Origin: Dactylosporangium sp. AC04546
GTDB lineage: Bacteria; Actinomycetota; Actinomycetes; Mycobacteriales; Micromonosporaceae
Assembly (NCBI RefSeq): GCF_022095675.1
Contig: NZ_JAHYSG010000101.1
Location: 1 to 43,625 of the forward strand
Direction: 5' to 3'
DNA: 43,625 nt
Under the pieces are notes generated by a model that was not told the origin of the DNA, did no database searches, and saw only the letters and a list, made by a program, of their open reading frames with translations. This document shows positions 16,528 through 25,091 of the stretch, piece by piece (positions within the stretch are counted from its first letter, which is position 1; the number at the start of each line of letters is the position of its first letter). A program made the translations under genes and the position numbers.

Positions 16528-16998
16528 ATGCATGAGCTTCTCCGGCTCGCCGGCTACTTCGCCGCCCACCAGATCCGCAACCTCCGCAACCTCTCCGACG
16601 GCGAGATCCTGTTCCCGATGCACGGCTACGAGGACGCCGACGGCCACCAGGGGATGATCTGCTTCGTCGGCGAGTTCGACCGGGACGTGCTCGCCACCAA
16701 CGAGCAGGGTGCCCAACGGGGGGTGCTCCTCGTCGACGGCTACGTCACCCTCGAGGCTGGCAAGTTCGACGCGCTCATCGTCGAAGCCGTCGAGTACGGA
16801 CCCGACCAGGCGTCACTGACGATCGCCGTGCCGTACCACCCGCCGGCGAGCCCGGGCGGCTTCGCCGTCCACCGGCCGAGGTTCTTCAAGCTCAGCGGCG
16901 TCGACCGGGCCGGGCTCAGCGAGGCGTTCTTCGCCGGCGTCGACACCCACCCCGAGGCCGCCGAAGTCTGGAACGCCCACCGCGACGACTCGGTCTGA
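16528..16998 (+). CDS. Hypothetical soluble protein (156 aa)
   Basis: I do not recognise the family. The product is acidic and soluble. It begins MHELLRLAGYFAAHQIRNLR, carries repeated short strands (FPMHGYEDADGHQGMICFVG) and has an aromatic-rich C-terminal part (HRPRFFKLSGVDRAGLSEAF). Codon usage is strongly GC3-biased, as in real genes here. The start is uncertain: ATG at 16516 or 16528, or GTG at 16498. The ATG at 16528 gives the most natural N-terminus. A tiny ORF with a good ribosome site (GGAGGTG, then ATG at 16491, stop at 16512-16514) lies just upstream and could be a leader. Confidence 0.7.
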   Translation: MHELLRLAGYFAAHQIRNLRNLSDGEILFPMHGYEDADGHQGMICFVGEFDRDVLATNEQGAQRGVLLVDGYVTLEAGKFDALIVEAVEYGPDQASLTIAVPYHPPASPGGFAVHRPRFFKLSGVDRAGLSEAFFAGVDTHPEAAEVWNAHRDDSV

Positions 16999-17059
16999 GG
17001 CGCGTTGCAGCCGTGGCGCACTGACGCACCGGCTTGACGTCCACCGTGACCATGGGCGG

Positions 17060-17584
17060 ATGGAGGTACTCCTCGCCGAGAAGATCGGCATCGGCACGTG
17101 GCCCGACTGGATCGCCGCCTGCGGAAGTCTGCTCGCCTTCGCCGGCGTCACGGCGGGCCTGCTCTGGGAGATACGAAACCGCAGGCTCGACGCGCAGGAC
17201 GCGAAAGCGGCCCAGGCGCGGCTGGTGTACGCCGCCGTGGAACGCGTCGACACCACAACGGTCCGTATCTCCAACAACAGCCCAAGCCCGATCTTCGACG
17301 CCGCCGCCAACGTGTTCATCAACGGCAAGGTGACGGGGTCTGCGTTCACCGACCGGGTCGACGCCCTCCAAACGGTGCTGCTACCCGTCGGTCCGCCGGG
17401 CTACGGCTCAAACACCGACCGGCCCGGCCGCTTCGGCGGGCGCGCGATCGACGTGCCGGAGACGCCGGGTGTGTTGATCCACAGCGTGGGTCTCACGTTC
17501 GTTGACGCGTCGGGCTCGCTCTGGCAACGGCTCAACCGACACGAGGCCCGCATGGTGGTCACGGGTCGCCGCAAGCGGACCTAG
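17060..17584 (+). CDS. Hypothetical single-pass membrane protein
   Basis: A 174-residue protein with one membrane helix near the N-terminus (DWIAACGSLLAFAGVTAGLLW, ~16-36), a charged coiled stretch (EIRNRRLDAQDAKAAQARLV, ~37-56), then a beta-rich domain that starts VYAAVERVDTTTVRISNNS. This layout (short N-terminus, helix, basic linker, Ig-like cytoplasmic domain) is common in actinobacterial hypothetical proteins; I cannot name a function. The ATG at 17060 has only a weak GGGCGG upstream. No operon partner is evident. Confidence 0.7.
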   Translation: MEVLLAEKIGIGTWPDWIAACGSLLAFAGVTAGLLWEIRNRRLDAQDAKAAQARLVYAAVERVDTTTVRISNNSPSPIFDAAANVFINGKVTGSAFTDRVDALQTVLLPVGPPGYGSNTDRPGRFGGRAIDVPETPGVLIHSVGLTFVDASGSLWQRLNRHEARMVVTGRRKRT

Positions 17585-17690
17585 CCCAGCACCGGCCAGT
17601 CACTGACGAAACGCGGTCTCCTCGCATGTCGCGGGAGCTGACCGGCCGCTGCGGCCGGTCGGCGCACCCCACCCGGCCTATCGTGATCGG

Positions 17691-19403
17691 ATGAACGACA
17701 CAGGGCCGGACGGGCCCCGCTGGGCCCGGCTGCTGCCAGGCGTCGCGGTGATCCGCGGGTACCAGCGGTCCTGGCTGCGCGGCGACGCGCTGGCCGGCCT
17801 GACCGTCGCCGCCTACCTGGTGCCGCAGGTGATGGCCTACGCGACCCTCGCCGGCCTGCCGCCGGTCGCCGGCCTGTGGGCGATGCTCGCGCCCCTCGCG
17901 GTGTACGCGCTGCTCGGCTCCTCCCGGCACCTGTCGATCGGCCCCGAGTCGACGACCGCCTTGATGACCGCCACCGTGATCGCCCCGCTCGCCGGCGGCA
18001 GTCCCACCCGCTACGCGGCGCTGGCCGCCGCGCTCGCCGTGGTCGTCGGCCTGCTCTGCCTCGCGGCGGCCGCGGCCCGGCTGGGCTTCCTCGCGGACCT
18101 GCTGTCGAAACCGATCCTGGTCGGGTACCTGTCCGGCGTCGCCGTCATCATGATCGTCAGCCAGCTGGGCAAGGTGACCGGGATACCCGTCACCGGTGAC
18201 ACGCTCGCCGAGCAGCTGCTGTCCGTCATCCGGTACGCCGGCCGGATGGACCCGGGAACCCTGGCGTTCTCGCTCACCGTGCTCGCCTTCCTGTTCCTCG
18301 TGCGGTGGTGGCGCCCGAAGGCGCCGGGGCCGCTGCTGGTCGTGCTGCTCGCCACCGCCGCGGTGGCCGTGTTCGGCCTGCGCGAGCACGGGATCGCCGT
18401 GGTGGGCCAGGTCCCGGTCGGCCTGCCGGGGCCGTCGCTGCCGGCCTTCGGCGATCTCACCCAGCTGGTACTGCCGGCGGTCGGGCTGGCGGTGGTCGGC
18501 TACACCGACACCGTGCTGACCGCCCGGGCGTTCGCCGCCCGGGGCGGCTACCGCATCGACGCGAACCAGGAGCTGCTCGCGCTGGGCGTGGCCAACGTCG
18601 CCACGGGCGGGTTCCAGGGGTTCCCGATCAGCAGCAGCGGCAGCCGCACCGCGCTCGGATTCGCCGCCGGGGGCCGCACCCAGCTGGCGTCGATCATCAC
18701 GCTGGGAGCGATTTCAGGTGTACTGCTGTTCGCCGCGCCACTGCTCGAGCTCTTCCCGGTCGCGGCGCTCGGCGCCCTCGTCGTCTACGCCGCGGTACAG
18801 CTGATCGACATCGCCGGGTTCCGCCGGCTGGCCGCTTTCCGCCGCAGCGAGCTGCTCCTGGCCGTGGCGACGTTCCTCGGCGTCCTCGCTTTGGACATCC
18901 TCTACGGTGTGCTGCTCGCCGTCGGCCTGTCGGTGGCCGAGCTGCTGCACCGGGTCGCGCGGCCGCACGACGCGGTCCAGGGCCTCGTGCCGGGCCTGGC
19001 CGGCATGCACGACATCGACGACTACCCGCAGGCGAAGACGATTCCCGGGCTGCTGGTGTACCGGTACGACTCCCCGCTGTTCTTCGCCAACGCCGAGGAC
19101 TTCCGGGAGCGGGCCCTGGCCGCCGCCGACAGCGGCCCGACGAGATGGTTCGTGCTCAACGCCGAGGCGAACGTCGAGGTCGACATCACCGCACTGGAGG
19201 CCCTCGACCATGTGCGCGAGGAGCTGACCGGCCGCGGCGTGGTGTTCGCGATGGCCCGGGTCAAGCGCGACCTGCAGGACCAGCTCGACGCGTTCGGCCT
19301 CACCGCGTCGGTCGGCCCGGACCGCATCTTCCCCACCCTGCCGACCGCGGTGGCCGCCTACCAGGAATGGCGACGGCACCACGACGAGCCGGCCGCGGGC
19401 TGA
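17691..19403 (+). CDS. SulP family anion transporter with STAS domain
   Basis: A 570-residue transporter. Residues ~10-430 form the SulP membrane core, with DALAGLTVAAYLVPQVMAYA (helix 1 signature), PPVAGLWAMLAPLAVYALLG, HLSIGPESTTALM and the RIDANQELLALGVAN motif. Residues ~450-560 are a cytoplasmic STAS domain (YRYDSPLFFANAEDFRER and ALEALDHVREEL). SulP proteins move sulfate, bicarbonate or dicarboxylates; substrate is not predictable from sequence. No sulfate-reduction or carbonic anhydrase gene is next to it. The ATG at 17691 is kept although the ribosome site is weak (GATCGG). It is probably monocistronic. Confidence 0.92.
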   Translation: MNDTGPDGPRWARLLPGVAVIRGYQRSWLRGDALAGLTVAAYLVPQVMAYATLAGLPPVAGLWAMLAPLAVYALLGSSRHLSIGPESTTALMTATVIAPLAGGSPTRYAALAAALAVVVGLLCLAAAAARLGFLADLLSKPILVGYLSGVAVIMIVSQLGKVTGIPVTGDTLAEQLLSVIRYAGRMDPGTLAFSLTVLAFLFLVRWWRPKAPGPLLVVLLATAAVAVFGLREHGIAVVGQVPVGLPGPSLPAFGDLTQLVLPAVGLAVVGYTDTVLTARAFAARGGYRIDANQELLALGVANVATGGFQGFPISSSGSRTALGFAAGGRTQLASIITLGAISGVLLFAAPLLELFPVAALGALVVYAAVQLIDIAGFRRLAAFRRSELLLAVATFLGVLALDILYGVLLAVGLSVAELLHRVARPHDAVQGLVPGLAGMHDIDDYPQAKTIPGLLVYRYDSPLFFANAEDFRERALAAADSGPTRWFVLNAEANVEVDITALEALDHVREELTGRGVVFAMARVKRDLQDQLDAFGLTASVGPDRIFPTLPTAVAAYQEWRRHHDEPAAG

Positions 19404-19446
19404 CCGCGGCGGGCCTCAGGCCGCGCCGGCCCGGCCGGCCGCGGTG
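19404..19446 (+). terminator. Possible GC-hairpin terminator after the SulP gene
   Basis: Complementary ends (CCGCGGC at 19405 and GCCGCGG near 19438) enclose a smaller GGCCTCAGGCC-type fold just after the stop codon. The fold is plausible but less clean than the other terminators. The rest of the gap to 19649 shows only the GAGGAGG ribosome site of the next gene. Confidence 0.4.
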
Positions 19447-19649
19447 CCCGGCTCGGAGCGACCACCCGACCACCCCAATGAAAAAAAGCGCCACTGCCCA
19501 CTCGGGCTGTCGTTTCCATACAAGACGCCCGCAGCGGCACTTCATAGCATGGGCGCGGGCGATCGGCCGGCCGTGCTTCGGCGTGGCGCTGCCGACCGCT
19601 CGTCGATCGATCTGGCGGCCACGTGGCCTGACCATGAGGAGGACAGCAC

Positions 19650-20228
19650 ATGCGTGATCTGGTCTTTACCGGGTTCGTCTCACTGGACGGTGTTGTGGAC
19701 TCCCCGGGCGGTGGGCCGGGCGAGGAGCACCGCAGCAGTGGCTGGGTGGTCAAGGACATCGATTTCCTGCCCGAGGCCTTCTCCATCAAGGGCGAGGAGC
19801 TCGAGCAGACGACGGCGTTGATGTTCGGCCGCCGCAGCTATGAGGCGTTCGCGACGACCTGGCCCGACTCGGACGACCATGCCGCCTACAACAAACTGCC
19901 GAAGTACGTGGTCTCGACCACGCTGCGCGACGACGCTTTGGTCGAGCGATGGGGCCCGACGACAATCCTGCGCTCCACTGACGACGTCGCCGAGCTCAAG
20001 AAGACCGAGGGCGGCCCGATCTTCATCCATGGCAGTGCGGAACTCGCCCGACGCCTGTCGGAGGCGGGCCTGCTCGACCGGTATCACCTGCTCGTCTTCC
20101 CGGTGCTGCTGGGAGCCGGCAAGAGCCTGTTCAGCAGTGCGGACAAGGACAAGCAGGTGCTGGGCCTCCGCGACTCCACGGCCTACCCGAACGGCGTGGT
20201 CAAACTGATCTACGACGTCGTCAGTTGA
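19650..20228 (+). CDS. Dihydrofolate reductase / RibD C-terminal family protein
   Basis: A 192-residue protein of the RibD_C/DHFR-like family of NADPH-dependent reductases. The N-terminus MRDLVFTGFVSLDGVVDSPG is the usual family opening; LMFGRRSYEAF (~58-68), KYVVSTTLRDD, IFIHGSAELAR (NADPH loop region) and FPVLLGAGKSLF are typical. These proteins are widespread in actinobacteria, mostly with unknown substrates. The ATG at 19650 has GAGGAGG 8 nt upstream. The gene converges on, and overlaps by 19 nt, the end of an AraC-type regulator gene. Confidence 0.88.
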   Translation: MRDLVFTGFVSLDGVVDSPGGGPGEEHRSSGWVVKDIDFLPEAFSIKGEELEQTTALMFGRRSYEAFATTWPDSDDHAAYNKLPKYVVSTTLRDDALVERWGPTTILRSTDDVAELKKTEGGPIFIHGSAELARRLSEAGLLDRYHLLVFPVLLGAGKSLFSSADKDKQVLGLRDSTAYPNGVVKLIYDVVS

Positions 20229-20920
20229 TCGAGATCCAGGGCGATCGCCCCGCCGCTGCCGTCGCGGAGTTGTCGCGCCGTACGCCCGACGTACCGTCGC
20301 AGCGCACGGGCCAGGTGTGGCTCGTCGAAGTATCCGAGCCCGGCGGCGACCTCCGTGCCCGCGACGCCGCTCGCCAGGAGGGTCGAGGCTCTGCGTGCCC
20401 GCTCGATCTGCCGCACGGCGCCTTGGGTGAGCCCGGTAGCCGCTCGGAACCGGCGTTCGACGGTGCGGGCCGAGACCGCTGGACCGTGACCTCGGCGTAC
20501 CTCCGTCAGGAGCGGGTCACGGACCACGGCTCCGGAACGGACGAGACGGCCTACCAGGGCTTCAGCGTTGTCGGGGCCAGGCGTCTCCCAACGGACGCCG
20601 TCCAGCCGAAAGGTCCTGCGGGTGACGTCGGGGAGCTCGACGCCGCCGTCGACCAGGGCCGCCGTGGGCACGGCCCGCAGCGACGTGCCTACGGCGAACT
20701 CGATGCCGACGAAGGTCGCGCCCTCCGGCACCGGCGCCGTGCCGGTCCTGGTCTCAGGGCCGGAAATACTCGCGTACGCCCTGCCCTCGCGCTCCCAGAA
20801 CACCAAGCCCCAGCACACCGTCGCAACGGAGGTCATCTCCGTGACCTGCTCGCTCGTACAGGTCCACACGGTCTCGACCCACGGCGAGTCCGACGCGCGC
20901 GTTTCGAACCGCAGCCCCAC
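20210..20920 (-). CDS. AraC family transcriptional regulator
   Basis: A 236-residue regulator with an N-terminal sensing domain (~1-140) and a C-terminal AraC-type double HTH (~150-228): SARTVERRFRAATGLTQGAV, then IERARRASTLLASGVAGTEV and AAGLGYFDEPHLARALRRYVG. The GTG at 20920 (start VGLRFETRASDSPW) is chosen because the N-terminal fold begins there; no clear ribosome site is visible, and the frame stays open upstream. Its 3' end overlaps that of the DHFR-like gene by 19 nt on the opposite strand. The effector and targets are unknown; the convergent neighbour is a possible target. Confidence 0.85.
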   Translation of the reverse strand: MGLRFETRASDSPWVETVWTCTSEQVTEMTSVATVCWGLVFWEREGRAYASISGPETRTGTAPVPEGATFVGIEFAVGTSLRAVPTAALVDGGVELPDVTRRTFRLDGVRWETPGPDNAEALVGRLVRSGAVVRDPLLTEVRRGHGPAVSARTVERRFRAATGLTQGAVRQIERARRASTLLASGVAGTEVAAGLGYFDEPHLARALRRYVGRTARQLRDGSGGAIALDLDQLTTS

Positions 20921-20967
20921 GAGACAAGGATAGGCGCAGCTCGTCGCGCATGCCGAATTGAGTGCGG

Positions 20968-21642
20968 TCAGTGTGTTCGGGCTTCCCAGACCGGCTGCTG
21001 GGGCTCGTCGTTGTGCACGATGATGTCGACGTGATCGGCCGGGCGGACCGTAGCGAAGTAGAACTGTTGGGAAGGGATGTAACGCTCGCGCCAGCGCCGC
21101 TCGACGTCGGCCCGAGATGACACCCGGCGCTCTCGGATCACGGCACGATCCACGGTCTTCTCGAGCGCGGTCGACACGAAGACGCGCAGGTCCCACCGGT
21201 CAATCAGTTCCGGACGCATGAGGAAGACGCCGTCGAAGACCAGCACGGCGTTGGCTGGGGCAGTCGTGACCGGCAGGGACAGCACAGTATCCGCGGAGCG
21301 GTCGTAGACCGTGGATTGGAAGCGTCGATTTCCGCCCGGTCCGAGCGGATCGAGCAGAACCCGGTTCAGCGCGTCGTAGTCGTGGGTGTCGTAGTAGCAG
21401 CCTTCGGCCGAGTACTCGCCGCGCGGATAGCGCTGCGCCCGGGGGAAGAGGAAGTCGTCGATCGTCGCGCGGATGACGTCACGGCCCTGTGTGCGCAGGA
21501 TGACGGCCAGCTCGTCGGCGAGCGTGGTCTTGCCTGCGGCGGGCGGCCCGTCGATGGCGACCCGCGTCGGGTGTGCGACTGCGACGGATCCGACTGCCTC
21601 AGCCAGGCGGCCGAGCACCTCGTCGCGGGTGCCTTGGTCCAT
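20968..21642 (-). CDS. Uridine kinase-like P-loop NTPase
   Basis: A 224-residue P-loop kinase-like protein. The Walker A motif is AIDGPPAAGKTTLADEL (~29-45). IDDFLFPRAQRYPRGEYSAE resembles the lid/base region of uridine kinases and phosphoribulokinases, YYDTHDYDALNRVLLDPL follows, and VLVFDGVFLMRPEL is the Walker B-like strand. The substrate may be a nucleoside or another small sugar-like molecule. The ATG at 21642 (MDQGTRDEVLGRL) starts just before the conserved part; a longer frame to 21720 adds an unlikely N-terminus. It lies upstream of the AraC gene on the same strand (47 nt gap), so the two may be co-transcribed. Confidence 0.85.
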   Translation of the reverse strand: MDQGTRDEVLGRLAEAVGSVAVAHPTRVAIDGPPAAGKTTLADELAVILRTQGRDVIRATIDDFLFPRAQRYPRGEYSAEGCYYDTHDYDALNRVLLDPLGPGGNRRFQSTVYDRSADTVLSLPVTTAPANAVLVFDGVFLMRPELIDRWDLRVFVSTALEKTVDRAVIRERRVSSRADVERRWRERYIPSQQFYFATVRPADHVDIIVHNDEPQQPVWEARTH

Positions 21643-21794
21643 GTCCTGCCCCGTCCTAGCCTCGCGAAGGTCGGCGTGTCGAGCCGACCTTATGCCCGCC
21701 AGCCTTTTCGCGCCCGCCACTTCCCACTGCGCCGCCCATCTGCGGCTGCTCAGCGTAGTCAGGTGCCACCGCCTTGGAGTGATCTCGATATCGT

Positions 21795-22712
21795 TTGGTT
21801 GTGGCGGTTACGGCGTTGCAGCGGCGGTGGATGTCGCCTGCCGGACACGAGCTGGCCGGTGTCGTTCGGTCCCGGCTGGTGAGTGGGGGCAGTCTGGACG
21901 ACGTTGGTCTCGGCCGCGTCGATGGGCTGCTCGACCTGCGTGGGATCTCATTCGGTGGGCGTGGCGCTGAGTTGCACGGCAGATCGGTGACGGGTATCGC
22001 GTTCGATTCCGCTGATCTCACCGCGTTGCGGTTCGTCGGGTGTACGGTTCGTGACTGCCGGTTCGATCGGGCGTTCTGTGTCGACTGGCGAGTCCGGACC
22101 ACCGACATGTCGCGGTGTTCGTTCGTTGGGGCGAACCTGCTCAGTTCGTCACTGGGCGCGTGGCTTCCCGGTGAGGAACGCGGGAACGTTTACGACCACG
22201 TTCAGTTCACGAAAGCGAAGATGCGGCGGATCAGTACGTCCGCGGCGACCTATGTGGACTGTGACTTCTCCGATGCCGACCTGCGCGAGGTCAACTTCTG
22301 GCAGTCCAGTCTGATCCGGTGCACGTTCGCCGGCGCGGTACGGCAGGTGGTGTTCGAGGGGCGCATGCTGGGCGAGGCCAAACCGGATCCCAACCCGATG
22401 CACGCCGTCGACTTCAGCGCCGCTCGTCTGCGCGGGACGGATTTCCGCGCTGTCGACCTACGCCGGGTGGTCCTGCCGAACGACCCGGATCTGCTGCTGA
22501 TCGCCGACGTCAGCGTCCTCAACGATGCCAGCACGCAACTGACCAGCCACACGGGCGAACACGACACGACGTTCGCCGCCACCATCCTGGATCATCTGCG
22601 CAAAACGCTACTGCCCGGCACATCCGGCCTTGTCAACCTCCGCGATGTCGCCTCAGATGCCGAGTTCATAGCCGACCTGCTCCTAGCCGCAGGCGCAACC
22701 CGCCTAGGCTGA
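21795..22712 (+). CDS. Pentapeptide-repeat protein
   Basis: A 305-residue protein with pentapeptide-like (A(D/N)Lxx) repeats across residues ~45-230, for example FDSADLTALRFVGCTVRDCR, SRCSFVGANLLSSS, DFSDADLREVNFWQSSL and DFSAARLRGTDFRAVDLRR. Such repeats form a right-handed beta-helix; functions range from gyrase protection to scaffolding and mostly remain unknown. The last ~70 residues are helical (ATILDHLRKTLLPG). The TTG at 21795 is used; GTG at 21801 is an alternative, and neither has a well-placed ribosome site. Confidence 0.82.
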   Translation: MVVAVTALQRRWMSPAGHELAGVVRSRLVSGGSLDDVGLGRVDGLLDLRGISFGGRGAELHGRSVTGIAFDSADLTALRFVGCTVRDCRFDRAFCVDWRVRTTDMSRCSFVGANLLSSSLGAWLPGEERGNVYDHVQFTKAKMRRISTSAATYVDCDFSDADLREVNFWQSSLIRCTFAGAVRQVVFEGRMLGEAKPDPNPMHAVDFSAARLRGTDFRAVDLRRVVLPNDPDLLLIADVSVLNDASTQLTSHTGEHDTTFAATILDHLRKTLLPGTSGLVNLRDVASDAEFIADLLLAAGATRLG

Positions 22713-22740
22713 GCGCCGACTTACGCAAGCTCGCTCCAAG

Positions 22741-22780
22741 GTCAGGTGCACGGTCGTGCCGCGAAGTGCTCGCTACCGAC
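22741..22780 (+). repeat. Imperfect direct repeat, copy 1
   Basis: GTCAGGTGCACG, a short variable part, then TGCCGCGAAGTG and CG-T-CCGA recur at 25786-25825 in the same orientation. Both copies lie between genes. The rest of 22713-22962 (250 bases between convergent genes) shows nothing recognisable. Confidence 0.5.
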
Positions 22781-22962
22781 CGCCATGGTGGCCCACAGCA
22801 GGTATCCGCTCGCGTCGATGAGCAAGCATCGTGATCAGGGCGTCCGCTGATCGTGCGTCCCGCGAGGTGTCGCCGGTCGTGTCCGGCACGCTCGAACCGA
22901 ACCGAACCGCACCGCTGGCAAAGCCCGCGGGACATCTCGACCCCCGCTGACTTCGAGTCCGC

Positions 22963-23406
22963 TCACCGGTCCCGGAGCCGGCTCCGTATCCGTAGGCCGA
23001 GCAGGACCGCCTCGACGGACAGCACCGTCGCCGGTCCGCCGAGGTCGAAGTACGGGTCCGGTGGCGCGGGAGGATCGGTGAGCGAGGCATGGAGCCAGAA
23101 CGCGCCGAAGACGAGCCAGCCGAGGTCGACGACGAAGTACGGCACCGACACGGTGCTCACTCCCAGGTCGACCGAGCCGAAGCCGCGCACCCCCATGACG
23201 TAGGTACCGCGGACGACCCGGGTGGTCAGCACCGCCAGGAGGCCCAGCCCACCGGCCAGGAACAGCAGCGACAGCAGGGGCCCGTCGGCCGGGCGGCGCA
23301 GGATCGCCACCGCCCCGGCCGCGATCAGGAACGTCGCGAACATCTGGATCATCAGGTCGATCAACGCGCCTGTCAGATTGGCGAAGAAGCCGTCCCAGCG
23401 CGGCAC
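22963..23406 (-). CDS. Hypothetical membrane protein, four helices
   Basis: A 147-residue integral membrane protein. Hydrophobic segments are visible at ~10-35 (LIDLMIQMFATFLIAAGAVA), ~42-62 (LLSLLFLAGGLGLLAVLTT), ~85-108 (VSVPYFVVDLGWLVFGAFWL) and ~125-140 (ATVLSVEAVLLGL). Charged loops separate them. I do not recognise a family. The start at 23406 gives a compact N-terminus MPRWDGFFANLTG. It is the last gene before the convergent pentapeptide-repeat gene. Confidence 0.65.
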   Translation of the reverse strand: MPRWDGFFANLTGALIDLMIQMFATFLIAAGAVAILRRPADGPLLSLLFLAGGLGLLAVLTTRVVRGTYVMGVRGFGSVDLGVSTVSVPYFVVDLGWLVFGAFWLHASLTDPPAPPDPYFDLGGPATVLSVEAVLLGLRIRSRLRDR

Positions 23407-23517
23407 ACCCGGCCTCCGGTCATCAATTGCGGAATCCGATGATGCTACGGCCGGCCCGGCCTCACTCGACGCTGCGATCAGGATGTCGACACGGGACGCG
23501 GGCGTGTCCAGTCGTGG

Positions 23518-23943
23518 TCAGGGTCGATGTTCGGCGAGAACCTTCCTGAACATCGCGAGGTAGCTGTCGTGAGCCAGGGACAGCTCGCCGAGCGCGTCTT
23601 CGGTGAACCACGCGATGGCATCGTGTTCGTCTGGCGCAACGTTGACCGGAGACCCCTTCCACGCTTCGATCAGCCAGATCTGCATGTCGAACGTTTCGCC
23701 ATGAACTTCTTGCACCGGCGGACCCGCCGGCACCGCGACGTCGATGCCCAGTTCCTCGCGAAGCTCTCGAGCGAGGGCCACGCCAGGCGGTTCCCCGGGC
23801 TCCACGTGCCCACCGGGCAGGTCCCAGACGTCGGGATACCAGCGGCGCCGGGGAGATCGGTGACACAGCAGTACCCGGCCGCCGTCCCGCAGCAACGCCG
23901 CGACGATGCGTGCCTTAGGAGAGCCATCCACGGAGATCGACAC
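23518..23943 (-). CDS. NUDIX hydrolase
   Basis: A 141-residue NUDIX protein. The full Nudix box is present: GGHVEPGEPPGVALARELRE followed by ELGID, giving GX5EX7REUXEEXGU with all catalytic glutamates. MutT-like proteins of this size hydrolyse nucleoside diphosphate-linked compounds; the substrate is unknown. The GTG at 23943 starts directly before the conserved N-terminal strand (RIVAALLRDGGRVLLCHRSP). An in-frame ATG at 24000 would add 19 residues. It lies between two unrelated genes on the same strand and is probably transcribed alone. Confidence 0.88.
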   Translation of the reverse strand: MSISVDGSPKARIVAALLRDGGRVLLCHRSPRRRWYPDVWDLPGGHVEPGEPPGVALARELREELGIDVAVPAGPPVQEVHGETFDMQIWLIEAWKGSPVNVAPDEHDAIAWFTEDALGELSLAHDSYLAMFRKVLAEHRP

Positions 23944-24062
23944 AGGCGCATTGTGCCACCCGTCGTAAGCCACTGAGCCGTGCCAACCGGCGACCGGCAT
24001 CCACCCTGTTGACACGAGCATTGTTGCAGAGAATCGATCGGCCGGGCTCCTCCGAACGCCGG

Positions 24063-25091
24063 TCACTCGTACCAGTACGCGTCCTGGACCGAGCCGTCGC
24101 CGCCAACCCACCAGATCTCCATGCTCTGCGGGATGCGGGAGACCGCCGCGAGGCCGCCGCTGGCCGCCGCACTGCCGGCCGGATCGAGCTGGTACCGCCG
24201 CCACTGCCCGCCCTCGTACCAGAACGCGTCCTGCACCGAGCCGTCGCGCCCGACCCACCACAGCTCCATGCTGCCGGGGATGCGTGAGACGCCCGCGATC
24301 GCGCTGTGCCCGACGGCACTCCCGGCCGGGGCCAGCTCGTACCGCTGCCACTGCCCGCCCTCGTACCAGTAGGCGCCGTGCACGGCCTCGTCCCGCCCGA
24401 TCCACCAGAGCTCCATGCTGGTGGGGATGCGCGACAGCGCGGTGATGCCGCCGTTGAACGACGCGGTGCCCGGCGGGGCGATGTCGTACCGCACCCAGCT
24501 GCCACCCTCGTACCAGTACGCGCCGTGCACCGATCCGTCGGCGCCGGTCCACCACACCTCCATGCTGTTGGGGATGCGTGACGCGGCCGCCACGCCGCCG
24601 TTCGTCGAGCCGCTGCCGCCGGGGGCCAGCTCATACCGCCCCCAGTTGCCGCCCTCGTACCAGAACGCGCCCTGCATCGACCCGTTCGGCGCGATCCACC
24701 ACACCTCCATGCTGTTCGGGATGCGGGACACGCTGGCCAGCCCGCCGTTTCCGCTGGCGCTGCCGGCCGGGGCCAGCTCATAATGTCCCCAGTTGCCGCC
24801 CTCGTACCAGAACGCGCCCTGCACCGACCCGTTGGCGCCGGTCCACCACACCTCCATGCTGTTGGGGATGCGCGACACGGCGCTGATGCCGCCGTTGGGT
24901 GACGCGCTGCCGGCCGGGGCCAACTCGTAGTGTCCCCAGTTGCCGCCCTCGTACCAGAACGCGCCCTGCACCGATCCGTTCGGCGCGATCCACCACACCT
25001 CCATGCTGTTCGGGATGCGCGAGACCGCCGTCGCCGCCCCGGCTCCCGACGCGCTGCCGCCGGGGGCGAGCGCGAACCGGCCCCAGAACGG
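24063..25091 (-). repeat. Seven tandem 147-bp coding repeats
   Basis: The 'CTCCATGCT' core recurs exactly every 147 bases (ATG at 24121, 24268, 24415, 24562, 24709, 24856 and 25003). The four repeats nearest the N-terminus are the most alike; three carry an identical stretch of more than 30 bases near 24640, 24790 and 24937. This points to recent internal duplication or gene conversion. Confidence 0.9.

Noticed and set aside
24063..25091. Regular repeats considered as a CRISPR array or satellite
   Set aside because: The 147-bp units are coding, keep the frame and encode propeller blades; there are no spacers.
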